Shown: piece after piece, positions 1-6,963 of the stretch
Position numbering within the stretch: position 1 is the stretch's first letter
Layout: each line of letters begins with the position of its first letter
NCBI GenBank assembly: GCA_007123465.1
Contig: SKLB01000359.1
Coordinates: 1-11,555 of the forward strand
DNA from: Spirochaetales bacterium
Lineage (GTDB): Bacteria > Spirochaetota > Spirochaetia > DSM-27196 > PWMO01
Direction of reading: 5' to 3'
DNA length: 11,555 nucleotides
Program-made: the position numbers and the translations under genes
The notes under the pieces: model-generated
Told to the model about the DNA's origin: nothing
Seen by the model: the letters and a program-made list of their open reading frames with translations, nothing else
Database searches by the model: none

Positions 1-1001
1 ACCGGAATCGCGGCCGGAACACGGTTGATAGCCTCGGACTCGTTGAGAAACTCAGCCAGGATCCGCAGGCGGCTGTTGCGCACGTGAATAGCCTCGCGCA
101 GTTCGCGGCGCGCCCGCTCATAACGGTTGTCAACATCGCGCAGTGCCGAGTGCCCCACGTACTGCACCGAGAACCAGGTGTACTGACGCCCGGCCAGAAG
201 CTCAAACCCCAGCGTGAACAGCTCCTCTACGTCGGAGAGACTCATCAGATCGTAGCTGTCGTGCTCACCGGCTGAAAGCACGCGCTCAATGAAGCCCTCT
301 GTTCTGGCCCGACCCTGCCGCTTATTGGGCGCAATACCGGCCAATCTGCGCCGAACTTCCTCGGCCACAGCCAGCGAACGTTGCTCGATCAGCGGCAGCA
401 CCAGCGCCAGCCTCTCGGCGACGGCCTGCTGCATATCCTGCACACGGGCAAACAATCCGGCGCGCCGGAAAACCTCAATCGAACGCACGGCGTCGGCAAG
501 CGTTTCGTCACCGGTCAGATCGAGCATCGCCTGGCGGATTGCCTGTTCCGAAGCATCGGTGTTGTCCAGCAGGTATTTCGCTGCCAGGAATATCCGGTCA
601 TCAGCCTCGTAGGCTTCCAGATTGCGGTTTCTGACCACCGAGATCAGGCGCGGAATATCGCCCATTACCTCGGTCAGCGCGCTCTGCATGCGCTCGTGCT
701 CACCGCCCCGCACCACGTTGTAGCCAACGCGCACCAGCACGGCAAACAGTCCCGCTATTACGGTGTAACCGCCAAAGTAGAAGAATAGCTGCGGCGGCGC
801 CAGCCTGCCGAATCCGATGTAGTACCCACCGTTGAGAGCCAGGTAGGTCACCGGCCCTGCCGTCCATGCCAGCTGTATTGCAGTGCGGCCCCAGGACTCC
901 TTGCGTAACGCCCGCGACAGCCGCACCATGAATTGTTGCGAGAAGGCCTGATAATCAACCCTCCCCGAAGCGGGCCGGTCAGGCTGCAGCGGTTTTTTCA
1001 T
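1..1001 (-). CDS. Membrane protein of unknown function, C-terminus cut by the window edge
   Basis: An open frame of 333 codons runs from ATG at 1001 to the left edge without a stop, so the gene is partial. Seen: a short basic and polar N-terminus; two hydrophobic segments at about residues 43-63 and 71-93 separated by a short loop; then a long soluble part (about 100-333) that looks mostly helical and charged, rich in Arg, Glu, Ala and Leu. The hydrophobic pair with a tight loop suggests a membrane hairpin with the large C-terminal part on one side of the membrane, probably cytoplasmic by the positive-inside rule (Arg91, Arg98 after the second helix). I do not recognise the family and see no catalytic motif. 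The start is supported by a weak purine-rich site (AAGAG) a few bases upstream. It is transcribed divergently from bpt across 33 bp. Confidence is high that it is a gene and nil for its function. Confidence 0.85.
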   Translation of the reverse strand, partial: MKKPLQPDRPASGRVDYQAFSQQFMVRLSRALRKESWGRTAIQLAWTAGPVTYLALNGGYYIGFGRLAPPQLFFYFGGYTVIAGLFAVLVRVGYNVVRGGEHERMQSALTEVMGDIPRLISVVRNRNLEAYEADDRIFLAAKYLLDNTDASEQAIRQAMLDLTGDETLADAVRSIEVFRRAGLFARVQDMQQAVAERLALVLPLIEQRSLAVAEEVRRRLAGIAPNKRQGRARTEGFIERVLSAGEHDSYDLMSLSDVEELFTLGFELLAGRQYTWFSVQYVGHSALRDVDNRYERARRELREAIHVRNSRLRILAEFLNESEAINRVPAAIP

Positions 1002-1010
1002 CTCAACTCT

Positions 1011-1027
1011 TGTTATAGAATAAAACA
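1011..1027. promoter_or_regulatory. Imperfect palindrome in the bpt divergent gap, candidate operator and -10 region
   Basis: The 33-bp gap between two divergent start codons contains TGTTATAGAATAAAACA, an imperfect palindrome in which 6 of 8 base pairs match around a central A (pattern TGTTnTAnnnTAnAACA). It is the only AT-rich stretch here and includes TATAGAAT, a -10-like sequence for the plus strand, and TATTCT on the minus strand. One transcription factor or RNA polymerase bound here could not serve both genes at once. The gap is too short for two full upstream promoters, so any -35 elements must lie inside the opposing coding sequences. This is inference from pattern only. Confidence 0.35.
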
Positions 1028-1034
1028 GCGCCAA

Positions 1035-1736
1035 ATGGAACCGAACGAGCTGATACACGCAATCGACCAGGGCTCCTGCCCCTACCTTCCCAAGCGTCAC
1101 TGGCTGACGCAGGCGTTTGCAGCAGAGCGTCTCCCGGCTGCGGTCTATGAAGCTCTGATCGATGCCGGCTGGCGCCGCAGCGGTCCGGTATTCTATCACA
1201 ACCGCTGCCCCGGCTGCACGCTGTGCATTCCAATCCGCACTCACGTACAGCGGTTCCGGCCAAGCCGCTCGCAACGCCGCGTGCAACGTAAGAACACTGA
1301 CCTCCACGTGAGCATACACGATCCGGCTGCCGACGAAGACCTGTTTGCGCTCTACGTTGAGTATCAGCGCACGCGACACCACGACCTGCAACCCGAAGAC
1401 CAGGCGCGGCAAGCCTTCGGGCGATTCCTGTGCAACGCGCCGGTGCCGTCACTGGTGATGCGCTACCGCCTCGGTGCACAACTGATCGGAGCCGGCTGGG
1501 TAGATGTCCTGCCGCGTGGGATCTCGAGCGTCTACTATGTGTTCGATCCGCACTACGCGGCGCGCAGCCTGGGAGTATTCTCGGTGCTGCGCGAAATCGA
1601 GCTGGCTGCGCAGCTGAACAAAGAGTGGCTCTACCTGGGTTTTTTTGTGCCCGGCTGTCCGTCGATGTCGTACAAGGCCAACTATCACCCCTACGACCTG
1701 CTGATCGACGGACACTGGCACAGGTGGCGCCGCTGA
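1035..1736 (+). CDS. bpt: Aspartate/glutamate leucyltransferase (Bpt), N-end rule aminoacyl-tRNA-protein transferase
   Basis: Cytoplasmic enzyme that transfers leucine from Leu-tRNA to proteins with N-terminal acidic residues, marking them for the ClpS/ClpAP N-degron pathway; that is known of the family. Seen in the 233-aa product, which is of normal family length: N-terminal CPYLP near residue 15, then CPGCTLCIPIR near residue 60, the cysteine-rich signature of ATE/Bpt N-terminal domains; a basic stretch RFRPSRSQRRVQRKN; and a GNAT-like C-terminal half with SSVYYVFDP, GVFSVLREIELA and the C-terminal SMSYKANYHP, all family hallmarks. An upstream in-frame ATG at 933 exists but would put 34 residues inside the divergent neighbour, so ATG at 1035 is chosen. 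It has no obvious Shine-Dalgarno, and a plus-strand -10-like TATAGAAT sits just upstream, so the mRNA may have a very short leader. It ends 5 bp from the convergent metY stop. Confidence 0.9.
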   Translation: MEPNELIHAIDQGSCPYLPKRHWLTQAFAAERLPAAVYEALIDAGWRRSGPVFYHNRCPGCTLCIPIRTHVQRFRPSRSQRRVQRKNTDLHVSIHDPAADEDLFALYVEYQRTRHHDLQPEDQARQAFGRFLCNAPVPSLVMRYRLGAQLIGAGWVDVLPRGISSVYYVFDPHYAARSLGVFSVLREIELAAQLNKEWLYLGFFVPGCPSMSYKANYHPYDLLIDGHWHRWRR

Positions 1737-1750
1737 GTGACTCAGTGGTG
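1728..1750. terminator. Compact hairpin over the bpt/metY convergent stops, possible terminator
   Basis: Left arm 1728-1737 pairs with right arm 1741-1750 around a 3-nt TGA loop. The core CTGAGTGACTCAG is a perfect 13-bp palindrome. In the plus-strand RNA all ten pairs form, two as G-U wobbles; in the minus-strand RNA those two become A-C mismatches, so the hairpin should be stronger at the end of bpt mRNA. Both stop codons lie in the structure. There is no T-tract after it in either direction, so it is not a canonical intrinsic terminator; it could instead protect 3' ends or block convergent polymerases. Confidence 0.4.
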
Positions 1751-3022
1751 GAGCGCGCGATCGAGTTCGGCGATTATGTCGTCGATGTGCTCGATCCCGA
1801 TAGACAACCGAACCATCTCCGGCGGGAGACCGGCGGCGCGCTGCTGCGCTTCGCTCATCTGTGAATGGGTGGTACTCGCCGGATGAATGGCAAGGCTCTT
1901 CGCATCGCCGACGTTGGCGAGGTGCAGAATCATCTCCAATGAATTGATGAACTTCTCACCGGCCGGTCGACCACCGGAGATGCCGAATACCACCATGCCA
2001 CCGTAGCCGCGTTGCAGGTACTTTCTTGCGTTGGCGTGAGTCGGATGGCCGGCCAGTCCCGGATAGTTCACCCACTCGACTTTGGGATGCTTCTGGAGAA
2101 ACTCGGCCACCTTAAGCGCATTCTGGCTGTGGCGCTCCATGCGCAACGCCAGCGTCTCCATGCCCTGCAGAAAGATCCAGGCGTTGTCCGGCGAGATAGC
2201 GGCTCCCAGGTTGCGCAGCGGTATCACGCGCATACGCAGAATGTAGCCGATAGGATTCAACGGTCCCAGATCGTGGGCAAAGCGCAGGCCGTTATAGCTG
2301 CTGTCAGGCTCGTTCATGGTTCTGAACTTGGGGTCACTCCAGTCAAAACGTCCGGCATCAATGACTACGCCGCCGATACCGGTCCCGTGACCGCCAATCC
2401 ATTTGGTCAGCGAATTCACCACGATGTCTGCGCCGTGGTCTATCGTCTTCAGCAGCGCCGGGGTGGTAAAGGTAGCGTCGACAATCAACGGCAACCGATG
2501 GTCGTGAGCCACAGCTGCCACCGCTTCCAGGTCGGGTACACTCAACGCAGGGTTGCCGATGGTCTCGAGAAAGACCGCGCGCGTCTTGTCGTTGATGGCG
2601 CCCTTGATAGCATCGAGATCCAGCGGATCGACAAACCTGACCGTGATACCGTAGTCCGGTAGAATGTTGTTGAACATTGTAAACGTGCCGCCGTAGAGAT
2701 GGCTGCTGGAGACCACCTCATCGCCGGCGGTGCAGATATTGATTATGGAATAGAACACCGCCGAGGTACCGGATGCCAGCGCCAGAGCGGCGGCACCGCC
2801 CTCCATGGCGGCTATGCGCTGCTCGAGGACATCCTGGGTCGGATTCATGATTCGCGTGTAGATGTAGCCGAGCTCCTTCAGCGCAAACAGATTTGCCGCG
2901 TGCTCGGTATTCTGAAAGTTGTAAGCGGTGGTGCGATTGATCGGTATCGCGGCGCTCGGGTTGTCGCTGGACCGCTGATGGCCGGCGTGCAGCGCCAGTG
3001 TCTCCAGATGACTGCTTTGCAT
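1742..3022 (-). CDS. metY: O-acetylhomoserine sulfhydrylase (O-acetylhomoserine aminocarboxypropyltransferase)
   Basis: PLP-dependent cytoplasmic enzyme of the Cys/Met metabolism (cystathionine gamma-synthase-like) family that makes homocysteine from O-acetylhomoserine and sulfide, the direct sulfhydrylation route to methionine. Seen in the 426-aa product, which has the length usual for MetY and is longer than the roughly 390 aa of MetB: TRIMNPT at residues 56-62, ASGTSAV near 83-89 for PLP phosphate binding, VDATFTTP at 181-188, the PLP-binding lysine Lys207 in SLTKWIGGHG, and the C-terminal RLSIGIEH that contacts the substrate carboxylate. The long insertion around 225-290 is typical of MetY. 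A strong AGGAGG site just upstream overlaps the cysK stop and fixes ATG at 3022. It is the second gene of a cysK-metY operon with a 10-bp gap. Use of O-acetyl- rather than O-succinylhomoserine is inferred from the family. Confidence 0.93.
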   Translation of the reverse strand: MQSSHLETLALHAGHQRSSDNPSAAIPINRTTAYNFQNTEHAANLFALKELGYIYTRIMNPTQDVLEQRIAAMEGGAAALALASGTSAVFYSIINICTAGDEVVSSSHLYGGTFTMFNNILPDYGITVRFVDPLDLDAIKGAINDKTRAVFLETIGNPALSVPDLEAVAAVAHDHRLPLIVDATFTTPALLKTIDHGADIVVNSLTKWIGGHGTGIGGVVIDAGRFDWSDPKFRTMNEPDSSYNGLRFAHDLGPLNPIGYILRMRVIPLRNLGAAISPDNAWIFLQGMETLALRMERHSQNALKVAEFLQKHPKVEWVNYPGLAGHPTHANARKYLQRGYGGMVVFGISGGRPAGEKFINSLEMILHLANVGDAKSLAIHPASTTHSQMSEAQQRAAGLPPEMVRLSIGIEHIDDIIAELDRALHH

Positions 3023-3026
3023 TCTT

Positions 3027-3034
3027 CTCCTCCT
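3027..3034 (-). promoter_or_regulatory. Strong Shine-Dalgarno of metY overlapping the cysK stop codon
   Basis: Read on the minus strand, the junction is TAG GAGGAGAAGA ATG. The AGGAGG core begins inside the cysK TAG stop, so ribosomes ending cysK finish on the metY ribosome binding site. This suggests translational coupling between the two sulfide-fixing enzymes. Confidence 0.8.
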
Positions 3035-3950
3035 ATTGCTCCCAGAGCCATGTACTCAGATATCGTTCCCCGGAATCACAGATTACCGTTACTATAACTT
3101 TGCCCTGATTCTGCGGGCGCGCGGCCAGCTGCAGCGCGGCGTGCACGTTGGCACCTGCCGAGACGCCTCCGAGGATGCCCTCGCTGCGCGCGAGCGCACG
3201 CGCCGCGCGTGTGGCGTCCTCTACAGTAACGGTGACAATCTCGTCAAGCAGGTTGCGATCTAACACCCGCGGAACAAACCCGGCGCCGATCCCCTGTATC
3301 TTGTGCGGCCCGGGCTGCCCTCCCGACAGCACCGCCGATTCCTGCGGTTCAACGGCCACCGCGCGGTAGGACGGTTTGAGCTCCTTCAACCGCCGCGAGA
3401 CACCGGTTATCGTGCCGCCGGTGCCCACACCGGCCACAAAGATATCAACCGCACCGGCGCTGTCGCGCCAGATCTCCTCGGCGGTGGTGCGGTAATGCAC
3501 CTCCGGATTGGCCGGATTATCAAACTGACGCGCCAGGAACGCACCCGGTGTCCGCTGCACAATTGCTTCAGCGGCCGCAATTGCCCCGTTCATGCCCTCG
3601 TGCCCCGGCGTCAGCACCAGCTCCGCCCCAAAGGCGGCGAGCAGGCGACGGCGTTCCGTGCTCATGGTGTCGGGCATCGTCAGCGCTACTCGGTAGCCCT
3701 TGGCGGCGCCCAGGTACGCCAGCGCGATACCGGTGTTGCCGCTGGTAGCTTCAACGATAGTGGCACCCGGCGTAAGCAGCCCGTCGCGCTCGGCAGCTTC
3801 GATCATCGCCAGCCCGATGCGGTCTTTGACGCTCGACAGTGGATTGTGCGACTCGATCTTGGCCCACACTTCGGCCCCAAGCCCGCTGTCAAGCCGCGCC
3901 AGCGGTACCATCGGGGTGTTGCCAACAAGCCCGGCAATTCCAGCATTCAT
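3033..3950 (-). CDS. cysK: Cysteine synthase A (O-acetylserine sulfhydrylase)
   Basis: PLP enzyme that makes L-cysteine from O-acetylserine and sulfide in the cytoplasm, the last step of sulfate or sulfide assimilation. Seen in the 305-aa product, of normal length: NTPMVPL near residue 11, NPLSSVKDRIG with the PLP lysine at residue 42, the substrate loop TSGNTG at 69-74, the phosphate-binding GTGGT at 176-180, PHKIQGIGAGFVP near 215-227 and the C-terminal CDSGERYLST. These fit CysK better than CysM. Start choice: a TTG at 3956 is in frame, but the GAGGA at 3957-3961 would touch it, while it sits 6 bases before ATG at 3950, so ATG at 3950 is called. It is the first gene of the operon with metY and is transcribed from a well-formed promoter in the divergent region. 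No defects are seen. Confidence 0.95.
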   Translation of the reverse strand: MNAGIAGLVGNTPMVPLARLDSGLGAEVWAKIESHNPLSSVKDRIGLAMIEAAERDGLLTPGATIVEATSGNTGIALAYLGAAKGYRVALTMPDTMSTERRRLLAAFGAELVLTPGHEGMNGAIAAAEAIVQRTPGAFLARQFDNPANPEVHYRTTAEEIWRDSAGAVDIFVAGVGTGGTITGVSRRLKELKPSYRAVAVEPQESAVLSGGQPGPHKIQGIGAGFVPRVLDRNLLDEIVTVTVEDATRAARALARSEGILGGVSAGANVHAALQLAARPQNQGKVIVTVICDSGERYLSTWLWEQ

Positions 3951-3956
3951 AGCCAA

Positions 3957-3961
3957 TCCTC
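3957..3961 (-). promoter_or_regulatory. Shine-Dalgarno deciding the cysK start
   Basis: On the minus strand GAGGA is followed by TTGGCT and then ATG at 3950, a spacing of 6 bases. The alternative TTG start at 3956 would directly abut the site with no spacing, so it is rejected. Confidence 0.75.
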
Positions 3962-3979
3962 ATCAGTGCTCCGTTTGAT

Positions 3980-4002
3980 AACTAACACAACTGAATTAGT
4001 TG
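3980..4002. promoter_or_regulatory. Palindromic candidate operator at the cysK-metY transcription start
   Basis: Two nested inverted repeats overlap here: CAACT GAATT AGTTG at 3988-4002 (12 of 15 positions symmetric) and AACTAA at 3980-3985 paired with TTAGTT at 3996-4001 across 10 nt. Given the promoter called at 4009-4037, transcription should begin near 4002, so the repeats span about +1 to +22, a classic place for repressor binding. A sulfur-responsive repressor (for example of the Rrf2/CymR type) is one possibility, but the sequence does not match a motif I can name with confidence. An RNA hairpin in the 5' leader is the alternative. Confidence 0.45.
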
Positions 4003-4008
4003 AGTTTG

Positions 4009-4037
4009 AGAATAGCGCATTCGGGGCGTTTTGTAAA
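4009..4037 (-). promoter_or_regulatory. Sigma70-type promoter of cysK-metY
   Basis: On the minus strand, -35 TTTACA (4037-4032) and -10 TATTCT (4014-4009) are separated by exactly 17 bp. TTTACA matches 5 of 6 consensus bases and TATTCT 4 of 6. An A8 tract followed by AATTTT (minus strand, about 4062-4047) lies 10-25 bp upstream of the -35 box, where an UP element would bind the alpha subunit C-terminal domain. The expected transcript has a leader of about 50 nt before the ATG at 3950. Confidence 0.6.
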
Positions 4038-4122
4038 CAGTGGTGCCAAAATTGTTTTTTTTCACTGCCACATATCGGTGCAGCGCTTGCCCGCAGCCGT
4101 GGGGCGGCATATCTTTGAGACC

Positions 4123-6963
4123 ATGAGAGCATTCAGACACAAGTTACTGCTGTCGCTGCTGGCACTGGCACTGGTCGCGCTTCGGCTGCCTGCAGCCGGT
4201 CTTGGGGAGCCGACCCGTGCGCTTGACCCCGCGGCAACGCAAACACTGCTGCCGCAGGACCCGGCGGTTCGCATCGGGCGTCTGGCTAACGGACTGACCT
4301 ACTACATCCGGGAAAACGCCGAGCCGGAGAATCGCGCGTTTTTGCGCCTGGTGGTCAACGCCGGCTCGATGCAGGAAGATGAAGACCAGCTGGGGCTGGC
4401 CCACTTTGTTGAGCACATGGCGTTCCGCGGCACAGCAGAGTTTGAGGGCAGCGAGATAGTGGAGTACCTCGAGTCGCTCGGTATGCGCTTTGGGCCCGAC
4501 GTCAACGCCTACACCAGCTTCGAAGAGACCGTCTACATGCTGCAGGTGCCAACCGACCGGCCCGAGTTGGTCGAGCAGGGCTTTCACGTGCTCGAACAGT
4601 GGGCACACCAGGTCAGTTTTGAAGAAGATGCTATCGACCGCGAACGCGGTGTGATCTACGAAGAGTGGCGCGTGGGCCGCGGAGCGCAGGCGCGCCTGCG
4701 CGACCAGCACTTTCCAGTGCTCTTTGAGGGGTCGAGGTACGCCGAACGGCTGCCGATCGGCGACATGGACATCGTCATGAACGCTGAATACGACACGCTG
4801 CGCCGCTTCTACCACGACTGGTACCGCCCCGAGCTGATGGCCGTGGTAGCCGTCGGGGATTTTGACGCCAGCGTGATCGAAGATCACATCCGCCGCTACT
4901 TTGACCCTATCGGGGCACACAGCGCCGCGCTCCGGCGCGAACTCTTCAGTATCCCCGACCACGATCAGACACGCTACTCAATTGCCGCCGACCCCGAAGC
5001 CTCGCGCAGTTCGGTTATTGTCTACAACAGAGTCGCGCCGCGCAGCCTCAACACCATCGCCGACTACCGCGAAAGCCTGCGCCACAGCCTGTTTGCGTCG
5101 ATGCTGAACACGCGCCTGCGCGAGATTGCCGAAGACCCCGATGCGCCGTTCATTTCCGCGGGCGCCGGGCACGGAATGCTGGTGCGGGCGGCCCACGCCA
5201 ACTTCCTCAGCGCAACCGTTGAAGATGATCAGATCGGCGATGGCCTGGAGGCGGTGACGCGCGAAGTCGAACGCGTGCGGCGGTTTGGCTTTACCGAGCC
5301 GGAACTCGAGCGAGCCCGGTTGCGCCTGCTGCGCTCCTACGAAAACGCCTACCAGGAACGCGATAGCACCAACTCTAACAGCTTTGTCGGCGAGTACACG
5401 CGCCACTTCCTGCGCGGCGAGGCGTTTCCCGGCATCGAATCCGAGTACCGCCTGGCGCAGAACCTGGCCGCCGATATCGGGCTGGATGAGATTAACGCAC
5501 TATCCGACGGCTACCTGGCGGATACCAATCGCGTGATCACGGTCAGCGCCGTAGAGCGCGGCGACTTCTCTCTGCCAACCGAAGATCGCCTGCGCCGGCG
5601 GGTCAACCGTGCAATCGCGGCCGACCTGGAACCGTGGGATCCGCAGGCCGATGATCTACCGCTGATCGCTGAGTTACCCGCGCCTGGTGAGGTGACCGAG
5701 GAAATCTACCACCAGCAGATCGACACCCACGAGTGGCGTCTTTCCAACGGGGCGCGCATTGTACTCAAACAGACCGATTTCCGCAGCGACGAGGTGCAGC
5801 TTTCCAGCGTCTCGATGGGCGGTCATTCGCTGGCCGCGGATGAAGATCACCCGTCGGCGCTGCTCGCCGCCTCAATTGTGGAAGACTCCGGTGTAGCTCA
5901 GTTTTCGCCGACACAACTGTCCACACTGCTGGCCGGCCGGCGCGTCTCGGTCAGCCCCTACGTCAACGAGCTCACGCACGGCTTCAGTGGCAGCGCGTCA
6001 CCACGCGACCTGGAAACCCTGATGCAGCTGATCTACCTCTATGCTACCGAACCGCGGCGTGACGAGGCCTCGTTTCGCAGTTTCATGCGCCGGCGCCAGA
6101 CCGAAGCTGCCAATCGTTTGCGGCAGCCTGAGGCGGTGTTCTCCGATCGCCTGCGGTCTATCTATTACAGCGATCATCCACGTTTTCAACCGATTGACCC
6201 GCAGATGCTCGAGCGCGTAGAGCTCGACCGCGCAATGCGGTTCTATAAGCGCATCTTTGGCGACTTCAGCGAATCGACGTTTGTTTTTGTGGGTAACGTT
6301 TCCCCCGAAGAGCTGCTGCCGCTGACAAAGCAGTACCTGGCGCCGCTGCCCGCAACGCGCGAGACAGCCGGGTTCATCGATGTTGGTGCTGAGCGCCCCG
6401 ATGGCGTGGTACGCGAGACGCTCGAGATGGGAATCGAGCCCCAGAGCCGCGTTGCGCTGGTGTTCCACGGCGATCACGACTGGAATCGACGCAACAACCA
6501 TCTGCTGCGCTCACTCGGGGAAGTGCTGCGGCTGCGCCTGCGCGAAGTTCTGCGTGAAGAAGAGGGCGGCACCTACGGCGTTGGTGCTGCAGCTTCGCCG
6601 ATCCGTCTGCCGCGGAACGAATACCTGCTGCAGATCAGCTTTGCCACCGATCCCGAACGCGTGAACGAGCTGACCGAGCGCAGCTTTGAGGTGATTGAGG
6701 AGCTCAAGGCCGAACCGCTTGCCGAAAGCTACGTTGAACGCGTGCGGACCACCCAACAGCGCAGCTACGAGACCAACCTGAGATCCAACAGCTTCTGGGT
6801 CAGCAACCTGCGTGAAGCCTACATCCACGAACTGTCACCGGATTTCATTCTGGAGTACCCGCAGCTTGTCGATAAGGTGTCAGCCGAAAGCCTGCTGCAG
6901 GCCGCGCGGACCTATCTGGACCGCAACCGCTTCATTCAACTGACGCTGATGCCGCAGCAATAA
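4123..6963 (+). CDS. Exported M16 family zinc metalloprotease, PqqL-like
   Basis: Predicted periplasmic zinc endopeptidase of 946 aa with two M16 (pitrilysin-like) halves. Seen: signal peptide MRAFRHKLLLSLLALALVAL ending near LPAAG, with no lipobox Cys; N-terminal active half with the inverted zinc motif HFVEH at 94-98 and the downstream ERGVIYEEW at 174-182, whose Glu supplies the third ligand (Glu181 by analogy with insulysin). The segment MRFGPDVNAYTSFEETVY (121-138) is close to what I recall of E. coli PqqL. The C-terminal half (from about 525) lacks HxxEH, as usual for the inactive repeat, and keeps REEEGGTYGVG with the conserved Arg/Tyr elements. Family members degrade peptides in a clamshell chamber; the substrate here is unknown. 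The frame is open from 4000, but the signal peptide sets the start at 4123, and the ribosome site is weak (GAGA, 2 nt away). The last codons overlap the convergent small gene. Confidence 0.9.
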   Translation: MRAFRHKLLLSLLALALVALRLPAAGLGEPTRALDPAATQTLLPQDPAVRIGRLANGLTYYIRENAEPENRAFLRLVVNAGSMQEDEDQLGLAHFVEHMAFRGTAEFEGSEIVEYLESLGMRFGPDVNAYTSFEETVYMLQVPTDRPELVEQGFHVLEQWAHQVSFEEDAIDRERGVIYEEWRVGRGAQARLRDQHFPVLFEGSRYAERLPIGDMDIVMNAEYDTLRRFYHDWYRPELMAVVAVGDFDASVIEDHIRRYFDPIGAHSAALRRELFSIPDHDQTRYSIAADPEASRSSVIVYNRVAPRSLNTIADYRESLRHSLFASMLNTRLREIAEDPDAPFISAGAGHGMLVRAAHANFLSATVEDDQIGDGLEAVTREVERVRRFGFTEPELERARLRLLRSYENAYQERDSTNSNSFVGEYTRHFLRGEAFPGIESEYRLAQNLAADIGLDEINALSDGYLADTNRVITVSAVERGDFSLPTEDRLRRRVNRAIAADLEPWDPQADDLPLIAELPAPGEVTEEIYHQQIDTHEWRLSNGARIVLKQTDFRSDEVQLSSVSMGGHSLAADEDHPSALLAASIVEDSGVAQFSPTQLSTLLAGRRVSVSPYVNELTHGFSGSASPRDLETLMQLIYLYATEPRRDEASFRSFMRRRQTEAANRLRQPEAVFSDRLRSIYYSDHPRFQPIDPQMLERVELDRAMRFYKRIFGDFSESTFVFVGNVSPEELLPLTKQYLAPLPATRETAGFIDVGAERPDGVVRETLEMGIEPQSRVALVFHGDHDWNRRNNHLLRSLGEVLRLRLREVLREEEGGTYGVGAAASPIRLPRNEYLLQISFATDPERVNELTERSFEVIEELKAEPLAESYVERVRTTQQRSYETNLRSNSFWVSNLREAYIHELSPDFILEYPQLVDKVSAESLLQAARTYLDRNRFIQLTLMPQQ

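Noticed and set aside
84..788. Plus-strand open frames in the first 800 bases
   Set aside because: They are antisense to a continuous minus-strand gene with clear membrane segments that runs off the edge; their translations are low-complexity shadows.
933..1034. A longer bpt product starting at ATG 933
   Set aside because: The extra 34 residues are antisense to the divergent membrane-protein gene and are not needed for family length; ATG at 1035 gives a normal Bpt N-terminus.
1640..1648. A run of seven T in bpt as a possible frameshift site
   Set aside because: The frame reads normally through it as Gly-Phe-Phe-Val with family motifs on both sides, so no shift is needed.
4038..4067. CAGTG/CACTG inverted repeat around the A-tract in the divergent region
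   Set aside because: Only 5 bp per arm with a 20-nt loop, which is expected by chance; no convincing plus-strand promoter for the protease could be placed here either.
3303..4118. A 271-codon plus-strand frame across cysK and the intergenic region
   Set aside because: It is antisense to a fully conserved cysK and has no recognisable motif; long shadow frames are expected in GC-rich genes.
4000..4122. A 41-residue N-terminal extension of the protease frame starting at ATG 4000
   Set aside because: It would run through the cysK promoter and A-tract and bury the clear signal peptide that begins at the ATG at 4123.
4144..4962. A 272-codon minus-strand frame inside the protease gene
   Set aside because: It is a shadow of the protease coding sequence, with no ribosome site and no recognisable domain.
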